From contig JAITYX010000064.1 of assembly GCA_021018815.1 (NCBI GenBank), positions 3,009,501 through 3,073,500 of the forward strand: a DNA stretch of 64,000 nucleotides, in the 5' to 3' direction. The DNA is from Talinum fruticosum (lineage: Eukaryota > Streptophyta > Magnoliopsida > Caryophyllales > Talinaceae). Below the pieces are notes generated by a model, which was not told the origin of the DNA, searched no databases, and saw nothing but the letters and a program-made list of their open reading frames with translations. How positions within the stretch are numbered: the stretch's first letter is position 1; each line of letters begins with the position of its first letter. The translations under genes were made by a program, and so were the position numbers. This document shows positions 13,780-24,439 of this stretch, one piece after another.

Positions 13780-16700
13780 TCAAATGGTAAGGTTTTCTTG
13801 AATGCCAGATAAGTTCCCCAAGCTCCCCATCACCTTGCCCCCTAAATCAGGGAATGTCTCGGACCCAGGAAGAGGGTTCACTGTTCCAGTTCGATCAACA
13901 AGCAAAGGGTACTTGAGAAGGTGGCTTTTCATCTCAGTCACCTCATCAGCTGCAAACTGTCTCCAGTTTTGTTCACCCAGATTTCTTACCCGTCTTACAC
14001 ATTCCAGGCTTTCTGGGTGCCTGAAGTAGTCGTCAACTTTTCCCAGGTGCTCTGCCCATAGAGACATCCTGTATCCATATACCTGCAGCCAATGATAAAA
14101 TTCATTCATCCCACTTTATCATCATTAGTTCTTCTAATTTAGAAGGATTCCTGTTAGAAACATCCTAAAATGTTAATAGTACCAATGGTATATGCAATTT
14201 TGAGTCGAGATGGAAAATGGGTTGTTTAAGTTGGGTTTAGGTCAGGGCAGAATAGGCTGAAACCTTTGTCAGGGTTGGATTGGTTAGGGTCAAGTCATTT
14301 CAGGTTCAGATGACTTTGTGGTTCATATATTGTTTTAGGTTCGGTCAAGTGGTTATATATTGGTGGCTTATTAGCAAATCAAGCTCATGTTGAGTTAGTC
14401 ATTGACTTTTATATAGTACGTTCAGGTTATGCTAGATTGTTGCAGGTATGGGTTGTTAATGGGCCAGATCAAGATGAGTTAGGGTTGGTTTCAAGTTTGA
14501 CTGAAAGAGGACTACCTAGATTTGGTTAAAGTCGGGTCAGGTTAGAGGCCTTCTGAGTTGGGTCAACATGCACTTATGAACCCACTTTTGGTAAACATGG
14601 AGTTATAAATCTAATCAGGCATGACAAAATGTACATATTTTGGGAGTTCTAGCCAATATGTTGTGGTTCATTTCCTTGCTTCAATAATCACATGATCGAA
14701 GAGTTCACCTATGTGGAATGGAATTTCTTCATTGATCAGCAACATGCTACAGTAAGAGACATATTACCTGTCCATATGGACTAGAGTGTCTCGTAGCCCA
14801 AGTATAATTTGGCTGATAGGCACCCATGGCAATTTCAGTGTCTCTGGTGCCCTCCATAGACCGCTGATTGATGTTTGCAGAACCGAGTATGACATACTCG
14901 TCATCCACTATCATCCCCTTTGAGTGAACGTAGATCATGAAACGTCTATTCTTCTTTGACAGTGCCTTTGTTCAATGGAAGTTGATCATATTTTCATGGC
15001 AGAAGAACAAAAAACCAAAATCAGTTGTGTTCAGCGAGGACAAATATTACAATTGGACCTAACACATCAGACAAAATAAATACCTGAGGAGAACTTCCAT
15101 TAGTTGAATTACCAGAATCTCTCGAGCATCCATTTGGAACCTCACGGTTTCCAAGGCAGAAGAAATTCAAGAAGTCTTGAGGCTCATATCTGTTATCCTG
15201 TCCAGTTTCTTGCAAGGCCTTATAGATTATCTCATACATCATTTGCATTGTCTTGTACTGCATTTCACCAAAAGGATTTGTAAAGGAAGAAGAATAATTT
15301 ATGAGGGCATGTTTATATTGTCCGCGAGACAAACCCATTCGGAAACAGAATGCAAATAGACAAATAAAGGCAGGGAAAGCACAAGAAACAAAACCCTTAC
15401 AGATAAATGTTATGGTTTTACACTAAGTTCAGCTGCTTGGCAGGAGTAAAATAAACAAAAAGAATAGTATCAATAATTTGCTTCAGAGAAGGTAGCATCA
15501 ATAAACCAAAACCTAAGCAGCTGACACGGAACTGGAATAGAGCTTTTGGTGGTCAAAAGAATAGTATATTGAATGTCATTCAAAATGACCATGCAAGACA
15601 GATTTCAGATTTCAGCCTCATATATATGCTCTGATAAGGTACCAAGCTATACTGTATAGATATTGAACGTCATTCAAAATGACCAAGTAAAACAGATTTC
15701 AGATTTCAGTCATGTATATGCTCTGATAAGGTACACCAAAGGATAACAAGCTGAAAAGTTATTAGACCTGCAATTACTTCAAGAAAAAGTGGAGAAATAG
15801 TTTCTTTTTGGTAGAGGCAGTTTATGAGCAAGAATCAACACAACTTTGTAAGGAAGGTTATATTAGCAGATCCATGACATGATTGCAACAGAAGAGGACT
15901 CAGAAATAAAAAAATAAGTTTGGGATTTACCTGCCAAAAGAGAATCCTCTGCATAGGAAGGCCTTTAGGATCGCCCTCTGGCCACATGGGAATAATAATA
16001 TATGCAGCAAATCTTTCATTTCTTCTGATTTTACTTGCTATCTTCAGAGCTATCTCGATAGGTATCAAATTATTCGCACCTGCAGAGGATCATTATCTCC
16101 AGGATTAACATCAAACAGGATTAAAACCTAGCCTTCCTCCACCCATCATAGGCAGAAAAAGAAGGAAAACCTAACAGAAGGGGATACAAAGACAATGTTA
16201 CGTCACTGGAAACTTTTGTATCTGATTAAGGAATCTAGTGGCTCACCCCAGTTTTTGTAAGAATCCCAATTATATGACGAGCCTAGAAAGTATTGATTCT
16301 CAATGTAGATGAAGTGCTGGGCTGAACGGATGGCATGTACATATGCTGTCTGTATACTCATGTCTATGAGTACATTTTTCCCACAGAAAAGGTTCTGTAT
16401 GAGTATGAAGAAACCAGAAATTCATCACACATTCAAAAAAGAAATAATGAGCAAGAATCAATTTGATAGAAATTGAGAGAAAACGGAATTTTTACTAACC
16501 CATTTTGTTCCATCTTTGGGATCCTTTGGAAATCCTTTCACAGAATTTGAGTCTATTGAGCGGAAGACCTTATAAATAACAGTTAATTATCAGTCAAGGG
16601 TTCTCAATCTCATCAAATAATTGCATTTTTTTTTTGGGGAGGCGGTGTTGCAGTATAAGGTATGACTGAAGCAATTTACCTGAACATGCCACGACTCCCT

Positions 16701-19700
16701 GTCATCATTACTGTACCTGATAGCATCTTCTCGTGCAATAATATCAGGAATGCTACCAATATTAAGCAGATGATCATCATAAGATCTTTTCATTTTCTGA
16801 AGCCCGCTACGTTTTGAAGCCTTCAACCAACGCTCCTCAAAGTTAGCCAAGACATCATATGCAGCAGGGCCATCAATTTGACAATGCAAATCATGCCATG
16901 GCTCTCTTGGACACCCATCAGCTGGACCCTGTTCAGAGGAGCACCAGAATTACACCAAGGTGGAGACAATAAAATAAACACTGCCATGGTCTTATCCTAA
17001 TCACTGAAATGGATTTCTTGTCTAATTTCTAAGAAATTCACAATTGATTACAGACACCACCACCTGGAGTGCATCTCTCCTAAGTAGGCCTAGAGAGATC
17101 TAAATGTAGGTAGCCTTAGTCTTGCTCCTGCAGAGAGTTTGATTCCAAGAGATCCACAAATTCTTTTTTTCTTTTTTTTTTTTTCATAAACTTTTTTTGT
17201 TATACCTATTAAAATCTTCAAAACAATAAAAGTAATAATTAATACTAAGCATACAGATACAAACTAAACATTTATGATTGGCAAATTATACAGCCAAGCA
17301 AAGACCCAGACTGAGCTTGCCTCAAGGGTAGCAACATAAATGAGCAATGGCAGCTAATGACAAACTAAGTTCACTAACACTAAGAGTTGGGTCGAACAAG
17401 GCATTAAGTAAGCAAAACTAGAAAAAGTAGTTCCTTAGGATACCAAGTAATTAACAACGAAGCATGTGAAGAGATTTACTCACCCAAGGTTTTCTGTCCA
17501 AATTCTAGACCTTCAAAATTCCTATATGATCTCATCCCAATTCTTCTTATGTTGTACACTTAAACTCACCCTCTTTATGGTCCTTATTGTTTATCCTTTC
17601 ATACACCCTCTACTGTCGCATCCAATAGCTCCTCTTCACAAGTCTGAACCATGTGAGCCTGAATTCCCACATCTTATTCTCTTTATGAGCCACAGCCACC
17701 TTATCTCTCCTTAGTTCATTCTTTATCTTACTCAATCGATCATGTTTCCGATGTATCATCCTCATCTATCATCTTTGCAACCATCATATTTCAGGTTCAG
17801 CTTTCTTAATTGGCCAACCTTTTGCATCATAAAATAAAACCAATGTAACAAACATGTAGCCTAATAAGGATCTTCTTGTCACACAATACCCAACACAAGC
17901 TCTTCCCTTTTCTCCAGCCCACATGTATAAATTGAGTGATTTCATCATCAATTTCCCCTTCAACTTGTATGATTGCCTTGGGTATTTCAAACTTTTCATC
18001 TTCCATTTTATAGTGGCACCAATGTTGATGACTCATTGTATCCCAATTGCTTCCTCATTGAATTAACACTCCAAATATCCTTTTTTTATATGATCAATAT
18101 AAATCTTTTAGAGATGCATAGTGATGGATTGAGTAATTGTTTAGTAAAACTTTCCAATCTGAAGGGGGAAAATGGGGAACTGAAGAACTAGAAGTAATCT
18201 TAGTATAAGTTTCCCTCATTCGATTACTATGTAGAATCACATGAAAATGCATGAATATCAACTAAGAAGCATGAATAAATACTTAGATAATATAACAAAA
18301 CAGTAACAGTGGCTTGTACAGAAGGATTACAGTGTAATTTGGGTTGTGATAATCATCCTGGTGTAGTGTCTCCAAAGTCCTAAAAGTGGGTGCTCTGGAG
18401 TATCATAACGCCCCTTACATAGGTCAAGCCCTCCTACAAAAGCAATGACCTTTCTCCTGTAATGACCTGCATCCGCATCTACAATAACAGTTTTCTGATG
18501 ATGCGTATAGATTGCTCCAGCTTCCTGACAATCAAAAGAGTGAACAAATGATATCAAAATAACTGCCCCGTCAATGATGCATTTTGGAGTTTACCTAACA
18601 AGCTTAAGAATCAGAATGTCACAAACATATTGAGAGATCATACCTAGCATTTAAAGTCTAAGTGTTGTAAATGTATAAATGCAATGAAACTTCAGCTGAA
18701 GTAGAGTTGGTGAACTAAAGTAAGATATCCCAGTGAACTCTCCTCTGCATTTTGTGTTGAGCAGCAACCAATCAACATGTTTGAAATTTATGATACAATA
18801 GAAATAGCCTCTCTAAATTAGCATTTAGATTAGGCTACATAGATTTGAGTCCCTCCCCCATTACTCTGGTAGGACTTTAGATATCAGTGTGGTTTGGTTT
18901 AGAGATTACCAAAAGGAACTCAGATTCCGCAAAAAGAATATCTTCTTTTTTCTGGCAGGATTTTGAGAAAAAAAGAAAATATATTATGGGAAGTTCTTCG
19001 AGTTGGACAAGCAGAACGACACATATACCATGTGTTTGCTATACCGCACCTGCTGACACTACATATGAGGGTAGGAATGTGAAAGACATTTGGATCCTTG
19101 TTCGACACTAATAGGGAGGGACTCCAGCTGAAAAACAAAGAGAGGTGGAAATTTAATATGTGAGCTCAAGAACAGTGGGGTCTCGAATGGAGGATGTTCA
19201 CCACTATGCTTCTAACCGAGAAAAATAGACCATAAAATTTAGGAAAGGATTAGAGATCATTCAGTTTTTATTCAATTAGGTTGCACAACCCATAGAATCT
19301 CAAATTATTAGAATTAGCTTTGCAGATGCAATATGACACATCCTACCACCTGACAAGAATCTATTTACATATTTGGATGTCAAATCACTTGTGACATAGC
19401 ATGCTGCTTTAATCCTGGACAAAGGGATATCTCATACCTGTTGACGAATCAAACTATGCCCTTTTCCACCAGATCGAGGACAAAGAATCACATGAACTGA
19501 TGATCCCTTGAAGAATCTGTATGTCACTTCATCATCTGTATGTAAAATTCCTTCCTACATTTCAAACAATAATCAACAAAAAGATTATGACAATACAAAA
19601 TAGAGAATGGAGAGTGCATGAAAATGACAATGGGACGCTTACAGTACTAAATTGAAAAAGACTCCTAGAAGTAGGATCATCCCAGACAAGTAGAAGCACT

Positions 19701-20586
19701 CTCACTCCCTCTTGGGCTTTAGACTTAAGAAGAGCCCCTAATGTGCAATCTGAGGCATCTTGGGTCTCGCGAATGAGTCTGACCATATGAGTCACAGACC
19801 ACCCTGTGAGGTACACCAAGCGACGGGCACAAGAAATTGCATTGAAGATGTCATGCCAGCATTTGCCATGCACATAATGCATACCATAATCAAGCTTAAA
19901 ATCAGGAAGCATGCCATCTTCAACGTGGGCATCTTGGTAAAGGGTAACCCTATTCCCACGGTGAAGGGGAAATAGGTCCTTGGAACTCCATTATAGTCAG
20001 TACCAGGACCAACACCCAAGTGGTAAAGGTTCATTCTGTCCACTGGATTATACTGTATTGATAGACTCAAAGTTGCTCCATTTTCCAAGTTCTTTCCCTT
20101 GGAATTCATAATTGGGAAGGTTCCTTCGATTTTTACACCCGAATATAGTTGTTCCACAGGGATGCCAACACCTCCTATGACTTGTGCACCTACAACATCA
20201 TCATCCTTAACCACAAAGTGTACTTCAGCAGCAGTATGTGCAACAGGCGCAAAGAAATGCTGCATCCAAACTGGGTTCTCATCATTTCTGATCACATAAG
20301 TTCTTGCTATAATAGCACCAGCCACAGAAACAGTAACATATGGATCGCTCGTCGACCCTTTGGACTTCCCAACAGACAAAACCCCGAATATGCCACTTAG
20401 GGTATTGTGAAACATATCCATGTTGGGTAAATTTCTGGCCTCCTTAACCCAAATGTCCAAATGCCCATGTAGCAACAGAACCTTCAAAGACCCTTGAGAG
20501 GTCTCAAAATCCCAAGATTCCATCCCTTGCCCATGCTCGGAGCCTTCAGAGGAAGCTGAATGGTGATGATGGGAAAAATGTGCCAT
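13780..20586 (-). CDS. PLD: phospholipase D, C2 type, beta/gamma class, with two apparent 1-base frameshifts
   Basis: It hydrolyses membrane phospholipids to phosphatidic acid; this class needs Ca2+ and PIP2. Exons, minus strand: 20586-19643, 19554-19438, 18524-18331, 16928-16680, 16568-16500, 16394-16247, 16079-15931, 15257-15084, 14965-14768, 14082-13780. Ten coding exons is the layout I know for Arabidopsis PLD gamma genes. A C2 domain fills about residues 34-165 ([19 protein letters not shown]). The two HxKxxxxD motifs are HQKTVIVD (exon 3) and HSKGMIVD (exon 9). IYIENQYF and the C-terminal ENLTI are also present. Exons 1 and 3 are 944 and 194 bp, each one base short of frame, at C4 (19966-19969) and T4 (18382-18385) runs. 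One extra base in each run restores family sequence and an 848-aa length. This could be consensus error or a recent pseudogene. The ATG at 20586 is preferred because upstream in-frame codons lack an ATG. The His-rich N-terminus lacks the long Pro-rich extension of PLD beta1. Confidence 0.92.
15566..15745. repeat. tandem duplication of about 91 bp inside PLD intron 7
   Basis: Two copies run in the order ATTGAAnGTCATTCAAAATG, then CAGATTTCAGATTTCAG, then TATATGCTCTGATAAGGTAC. They start near 15,571 and 15,662 and differ by a few substitutions and short indels. The duplication lies wholly within the intron between PLD exons 8 and 7. Confidence 0.7.
17470..18110 (-). mobile_element. RTE-type LINE fragment (C-terminal part of reverse transcriptase) in PLD intron 3
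   Basis: Minus-strand frames match the conserved tail of plant RTE non-LTR retrotransposons. In order these are a YLEC-like segment, [20 protein letters not shown], then [17 protein letters not shown]. They are split over frames with stops between. No catalytic reverse-transcriptase motif is included, so this is a dead, 5'-truncated fragment. It sits in the 1.4-kb intron between PLD exons 4 and 3, in the same strand sense as the gene. Confidence 0.75.
18382..18385 (-). other. frameshift site in PLD exon 3 (T4 run)
   Basis: The frame reads HPLL and then leaves the family sequence. With one more T in this run the downstream frame becomes [20 protein letters not shown], as in other plant PLDs, up to the exon's splice donor. 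Confidence 0.85.
19966..19969 (-). other. frameshift site in PLD exon 1 (C4 run)
   Basis: After codon 207 (TYFP) the frame departs from the family. One more C in this run gives [20 protein letters not shown] and keeps frame to the exon end. Everything before and after is conserved. Confidence 0.88.
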
Positions 20587-22966
20587 ATTCTCCAAACACA
20601 AACACCTCAGGATCAACTTAAGATAAAATCAACTGCCAAGCTTTGTTGATAAATCCAATAGCAAAGCCTGTGTTTGACACAAAGTAAAAGTCAAACAACT
20701 AAACATCAACCTTCTAGTCTCCACCTACGTTGTACCACTTTAATCTCTAGAAATAGAATGTGATGGCAATTTCAATCTAGCTCTGAACATTCAGCAAAAA
20801 GAAGCCAATGTAAATGACCAACAAAACCCAATAAATAGAGTACCTGAAAACTGCCCACTTCTTTAAAATACCAGACTTTGGGATTGGAATGCACCCGGCA
20901 GGATAATGGCACTGGACCCAAATCTGGGTAAGTGAAGATCACAAGACCAGGTGAATTAAGGTTCACCCAGGAGAGAACCCAGGGGCTGGTTGATAATCCC
21001 AATAATGGGTGATAAAAACCCCCAAAATTGATCAAAATAGACAAACTTATAGCAGAAAGTTGGAGGAGCTGACTGATTGAGAGGGAGTGGGAAGCCAAAA
21101 CCTTAATGGAGAGCACATTTCTTGGGTTAGGATGTTCGTTGACAAAGGTCAGCAAGAAAGAGAAGACTTTTCCATGGAATGCCAACATTTCGTATTCTGC
21201 CTTTTTCAAATTTCAATGGTAAAATGTCGGAATGAATCAACGGCCTCTACTGCAAGTTGCAGTTATTAATGATAGAAGAAAGACAGCAAAGAAAAGCTTT
21301 GAATTTGATTTGAAGGCGGCTCAAACGGAAAGCCGCGTGGGTTTGGATTTGAAGGCGGCTCAAACTAAGCCAAGATGGTCAAGACTTTATTAGTAAGATC
21401 TTAACGCTTCATTTGATTCTAAGAAAATTAGAAGTGAAGAAAAATAAATTTCTTTTCCTTATTTGAATTGAAGGAAAAAGTTTGATGGAAAAACTCATGG
21501 AAAAATTTGTCAATTTAGTCAATGATCCTTCCAAAATTGAGAGAAAAATGAAAGAAAAAATTCACAAAGAGAGAAAAATGGAGAAAAAGAGAGACTTTTA
21601 TTAGCAAAGGTCATTAAGAAGAGAGACACAAAAGTGGTGGATGGATAAGAGGTTGGAAAATGATTATAATTTTTTCCCTCTATTATTTCTTGAACCAAAC
21701 ACAAGAAAAAAATTTAATTTTCTCTTAACTTTTTTCCTTATCACTTTTTTTCCATTAAAAATTTTTTTCAACCTATTTTCTTAAAATCAAGTAGAGCCTA
21801 AAAATTCAATCGCTACATTTTACAATACCTTGGTTGGTTAAAAGAGTCCTTGACCCCTAGGGCTATAGCCTATAATATATTGGGATGATGATATTTTATT
21901 ATGGGTTGAATTCCTTCAAATTGGATAGTAATTTCGTCCTGAAAAATTAAATAATTCTTTGAAAAATTTTCGAATTTTCAAATTGGGTATGAATAGGAGC
22001 CATTCAATTTGAATTCGGATCATTTTTACCATGAGTATTTAAAGTGGAATTCATTAAAAATGTCACTAGTTCTTTCATTCAAATAACCTGAACTTGACAA
22101 ATTGGTCAAATTGGTTTGGGAATATTATTTTTTTGGGTTTGATGAAGGGTATAACCCCTTTAAGTAGCAAGTATTTAAGGTAAAAATCCTTCCAATAAGT
22201 GCGTTCTTGGATATTTAAACTTATGTTATCCTTCTTACAAAAGTATAGTCACTATCATCGGCTAGGTATACTTTGGATCGAGTTGTATTTGGGTCAATAA
22301 CATTCGATTCGATTTTAATTTTGATTTTGTCATTTTTTATTTGGGTTGACTTCAAGTTACTTCGATTTGATCCGATAGGCTCGGCTTACATAGAAAAAAT
22401 GTTTGGAAAAAAATATCCTGGTCGAGTTCAATTCGATTTTAAGTCCACTTTTGATTAGCTATTTCAAGTATCTAATCATGTATGAATTCGGGTCATTTAA
22501 TTTGGATTAATTTTAATAGATCTAGGTTAACTAGACTGGTCTTTGCTAATAAAAAACTCAAGTTATTTAATTCCTGAAAATATAAAATCTTAAAACATAG
22601 CCAAACAAAAAATCCACCCTCCCAACCCCACCCTTCCGTACACTAATGGCACCCAACCACATCTATGTCACTGTTTAATTTTTTTAAACAAATAATTAGC
22701 GTGAAATCAAGGTGCTACAAATCCCACACTGAACAAAAACACAGTCAACTAAATGCAATCCTCCCTATCCTGTATACGCATTGCTAATTTCCTATACAAT
22801 ACACAGGAACATGATACAATCACCATGATCAGTGCTAAAATAAATGCAAACCTATTACATACAAAAGTAGTGCATTACAAATTATATCGTCCATCCAGGT
22901 AGATACATAAATACATATTCGGGAGGCTTGTTTATTAACATATATATAACAATACTCATTAAAGAT
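20587..22966. other. PLD 5' leader/promoter and AT-rich spacer
   Basis: Upstream of the PLD start, a minus-strand donor-like CAG|GTACTC (near 20,844) and an acceptor-like string near 20,670 suggest a possible 5' UTR intron. The 145-codon minus-strand frame at 20,772-21,209 has no family resemblance and probably lies in this leader. A 20-bp perfect direct repeat (GATTTGAAGGCGGCTCAAAC) occurs at 21307-21326 and 21346-21365. The rest to 22,966 is AT-rich with no gene. Confidence 0.5.
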
Positions 22967-23572
22967 TGTTTCCGGAGAAATCCGAGTTGATGATGTGGAT
23001 GATGATTCGGAGAGAGGAAGGATTTACTGCTTCGGTTCCGAGGACGTGGCACGATCGATCCGAGTCCGAGTGGCGACTGCTTGAACTCGCAAAAGGCGAA
23101 GCCCGGGTGGTGGATCTCGGGAACGCCCTCCGACGCTCAAGTTAGTAGTGAACTAAGTTGAATGGATCGAGGAGATCTTCCTCGATATGCGTGAGGGGAT
23201 TCCTTGGGAGACGAGAAGATTTCCAAAGATGGAAGTTCTCGGGGATGAATGTGTGCTGATGAACACCGATGAACGTTATGAGAATTGAGAGCTTAGAAGC
23301 TTGAGTGATTATCTTCAAATGAGATGTCTTGTCAAATGAGCATAAAAGCATGCCTTGGGATTGAGGAAAGATGGGTATTTATAGAGGATTTTAAAGGGGT
23401 AAAATGGTACTTTACCATGGTTTAGGGAAACCCTAGCCCTAGTGGGCTTTGGGGCTTTACCTGGCCCGTTAAGGGTTATCTTGGGCCGATTCCTCCTTTA
23501 TCCAACTGATTAGGCCTAGCCGGCCGGCGACGTGTCGGTTGAGCTGAAGCTGTCCAGGAAATACCCGAATCA
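22967..23572 (-). repeat. LTR, left copy (3' LTR in element orientation), 606 bp
   Basis: It begins TGTTTCCGGAGAAAT and ends TACCCGAATCA on the plus strand. It differs from the right copy at about 17-18 places by eye, many of them single-base length changes in homopolymers. A short purine-leaning string on the minus strand just inside it (GAGGGGCTAAA) may be the polypurine tract. The conserved minus-strand frame inside both LTRs (23,142-23,351 here) has no known function. Confidence 0.93.
23376..23383 (-). promoter_or_regulatory. TATA box in left LTR
   Basis: The minus strand reads CCTCTATAAATACCC, a canonical TATA element. It is in the same orientation as gag and supports minus-strand transcription of the element. 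Confidence 0.65.
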
Positions 23573-23621
23573 TTTAGCCCCTCACGTTACGCCTGCATGC
23601 CTCTCGAGGTAGGTAGGTGGA

Positions 23622-24176
23622 ATGTGGAGCCCGTTCCGCTATGCCTCGGAGAAAATGATCGTTGGAGCGCTTCCGGTCGGATACGAGAAGTTGTGCCTTC
23701 GCTTCAACCGAGATGAGGCCGAGCGAATAGCGATGCAGCGTCACCGACCATCCTTTGTCGCGGAAACGTTCTACCGGCTTCTCATAGATGATGCTTGGAA
23801 GCTAAGGTTGATAAAAGACGGTGAGGAGTATGATAAATTGTTTCAAGCCACGATCCACCCCGAGTGGGAGACTCTTGAGGCCTGGGTGGAGCGCAACCAT
23901 GATCTCTTCGTCGAACTTCAAGCAACGAACCCGAGCTTTTCAGCAAGCGATGCGGCGGGTGAAGGGGCCGCTTCGAGTGTTGGCTCGTCTTCTAATCTTC
24001 CTATGGAGAGTGGCGAGTCGGTGGATGGCCCTTTGACCTACTCGTTTGATGAACGTAGGGACTTGCCCAAGGCAAAGGGGAGTGGCCTCCCTGCGGAGAA
24101 GAAGAGAAACCTTCCGACGGAGAAGAAGGGGGACCTTCCGTCGGAGAAAAATAGGAACCTTCCGAAGGAGAAGTGA
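23622..24176 (+). CDS. antisense ORF of the LTR element, 184 aa, unknown function
   Basis: This is an intact ATG-to-stop frame on the strand opposite to gag, 50 bp inside the 3' LTR. An in-frame stop lies 12 bases upstream of the ATG, so this start is the likely one. Residues about 1-105 look like a compact folded domain rich in aromatic and charged residues (KLCLRFNRDEAERIAMQRHR, ETFYRLLIDDAWKLRL, HPEWETLEAWVERNHDLF). The C-terminal part is a low-complexity tail with repeated LP.EK units. I do not recognise the domain. Antisense accessory ORFs near the 3' LTR are documented in plant Tat-lineage elements. That this one survives intact while gag is full of frame breaks is notable. Whether it is expressed is unknown; plant-derived capture is an alternative origin. 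Confidence 0.6.
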   Translation: MWSPFRYASEKMIVGALPVGYEKLCLRFNRDEAERIAMQRHRPSFVAETFYRLLIDDAWKLRLIKDGEEYDKLFQATIHPEWETLEAWVERNHDLFVELQATNPSFSASDAAGEGAASSVGSSSNLPMESGESVDGPLTYSFDERRDLPKAKGSGLPAEKKRNLPTEKKGDLPSEKNRNLPKEK

Positions 24177-24439
24177 TGTGGTGGCCAGGGCCCTCATTCC
24201 GTCTAAGTAGTGTAAGCGTAGCGTAGTAGTATAGCCATAGCGTCGTGGCGTAGTATCTCAAGTTTTAGACGCTTTGCTTTTCTTGTAATGGCGCGTTGCG
24301 CGTTCTTGTCGTAATGAATGAATGAATGAATGAATGAAGTTCGCTTTGTTAACTTTGCTTTTCTTCGCTTTCTGTCTTGTCGTTGACGTTACGTTGTGAA
24401 GAATGATTTTTCTTCAGCCCCTTGGGCTTAGAGAATTAT

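Noticed and set aside
20772..21209. 145-codon minus-strand frame upstream of PLD
   Set aside because: No family resemblance; it is placed in the probable PLD 5' leader and overlaps a candidate splice donor.
23142..23351. Minus-strand frame repeated in both LTRs (also 32,566-32,763)
   Set aside because: It is repeated only because the LTRs are repeated; no known domain and no evidence of translation.
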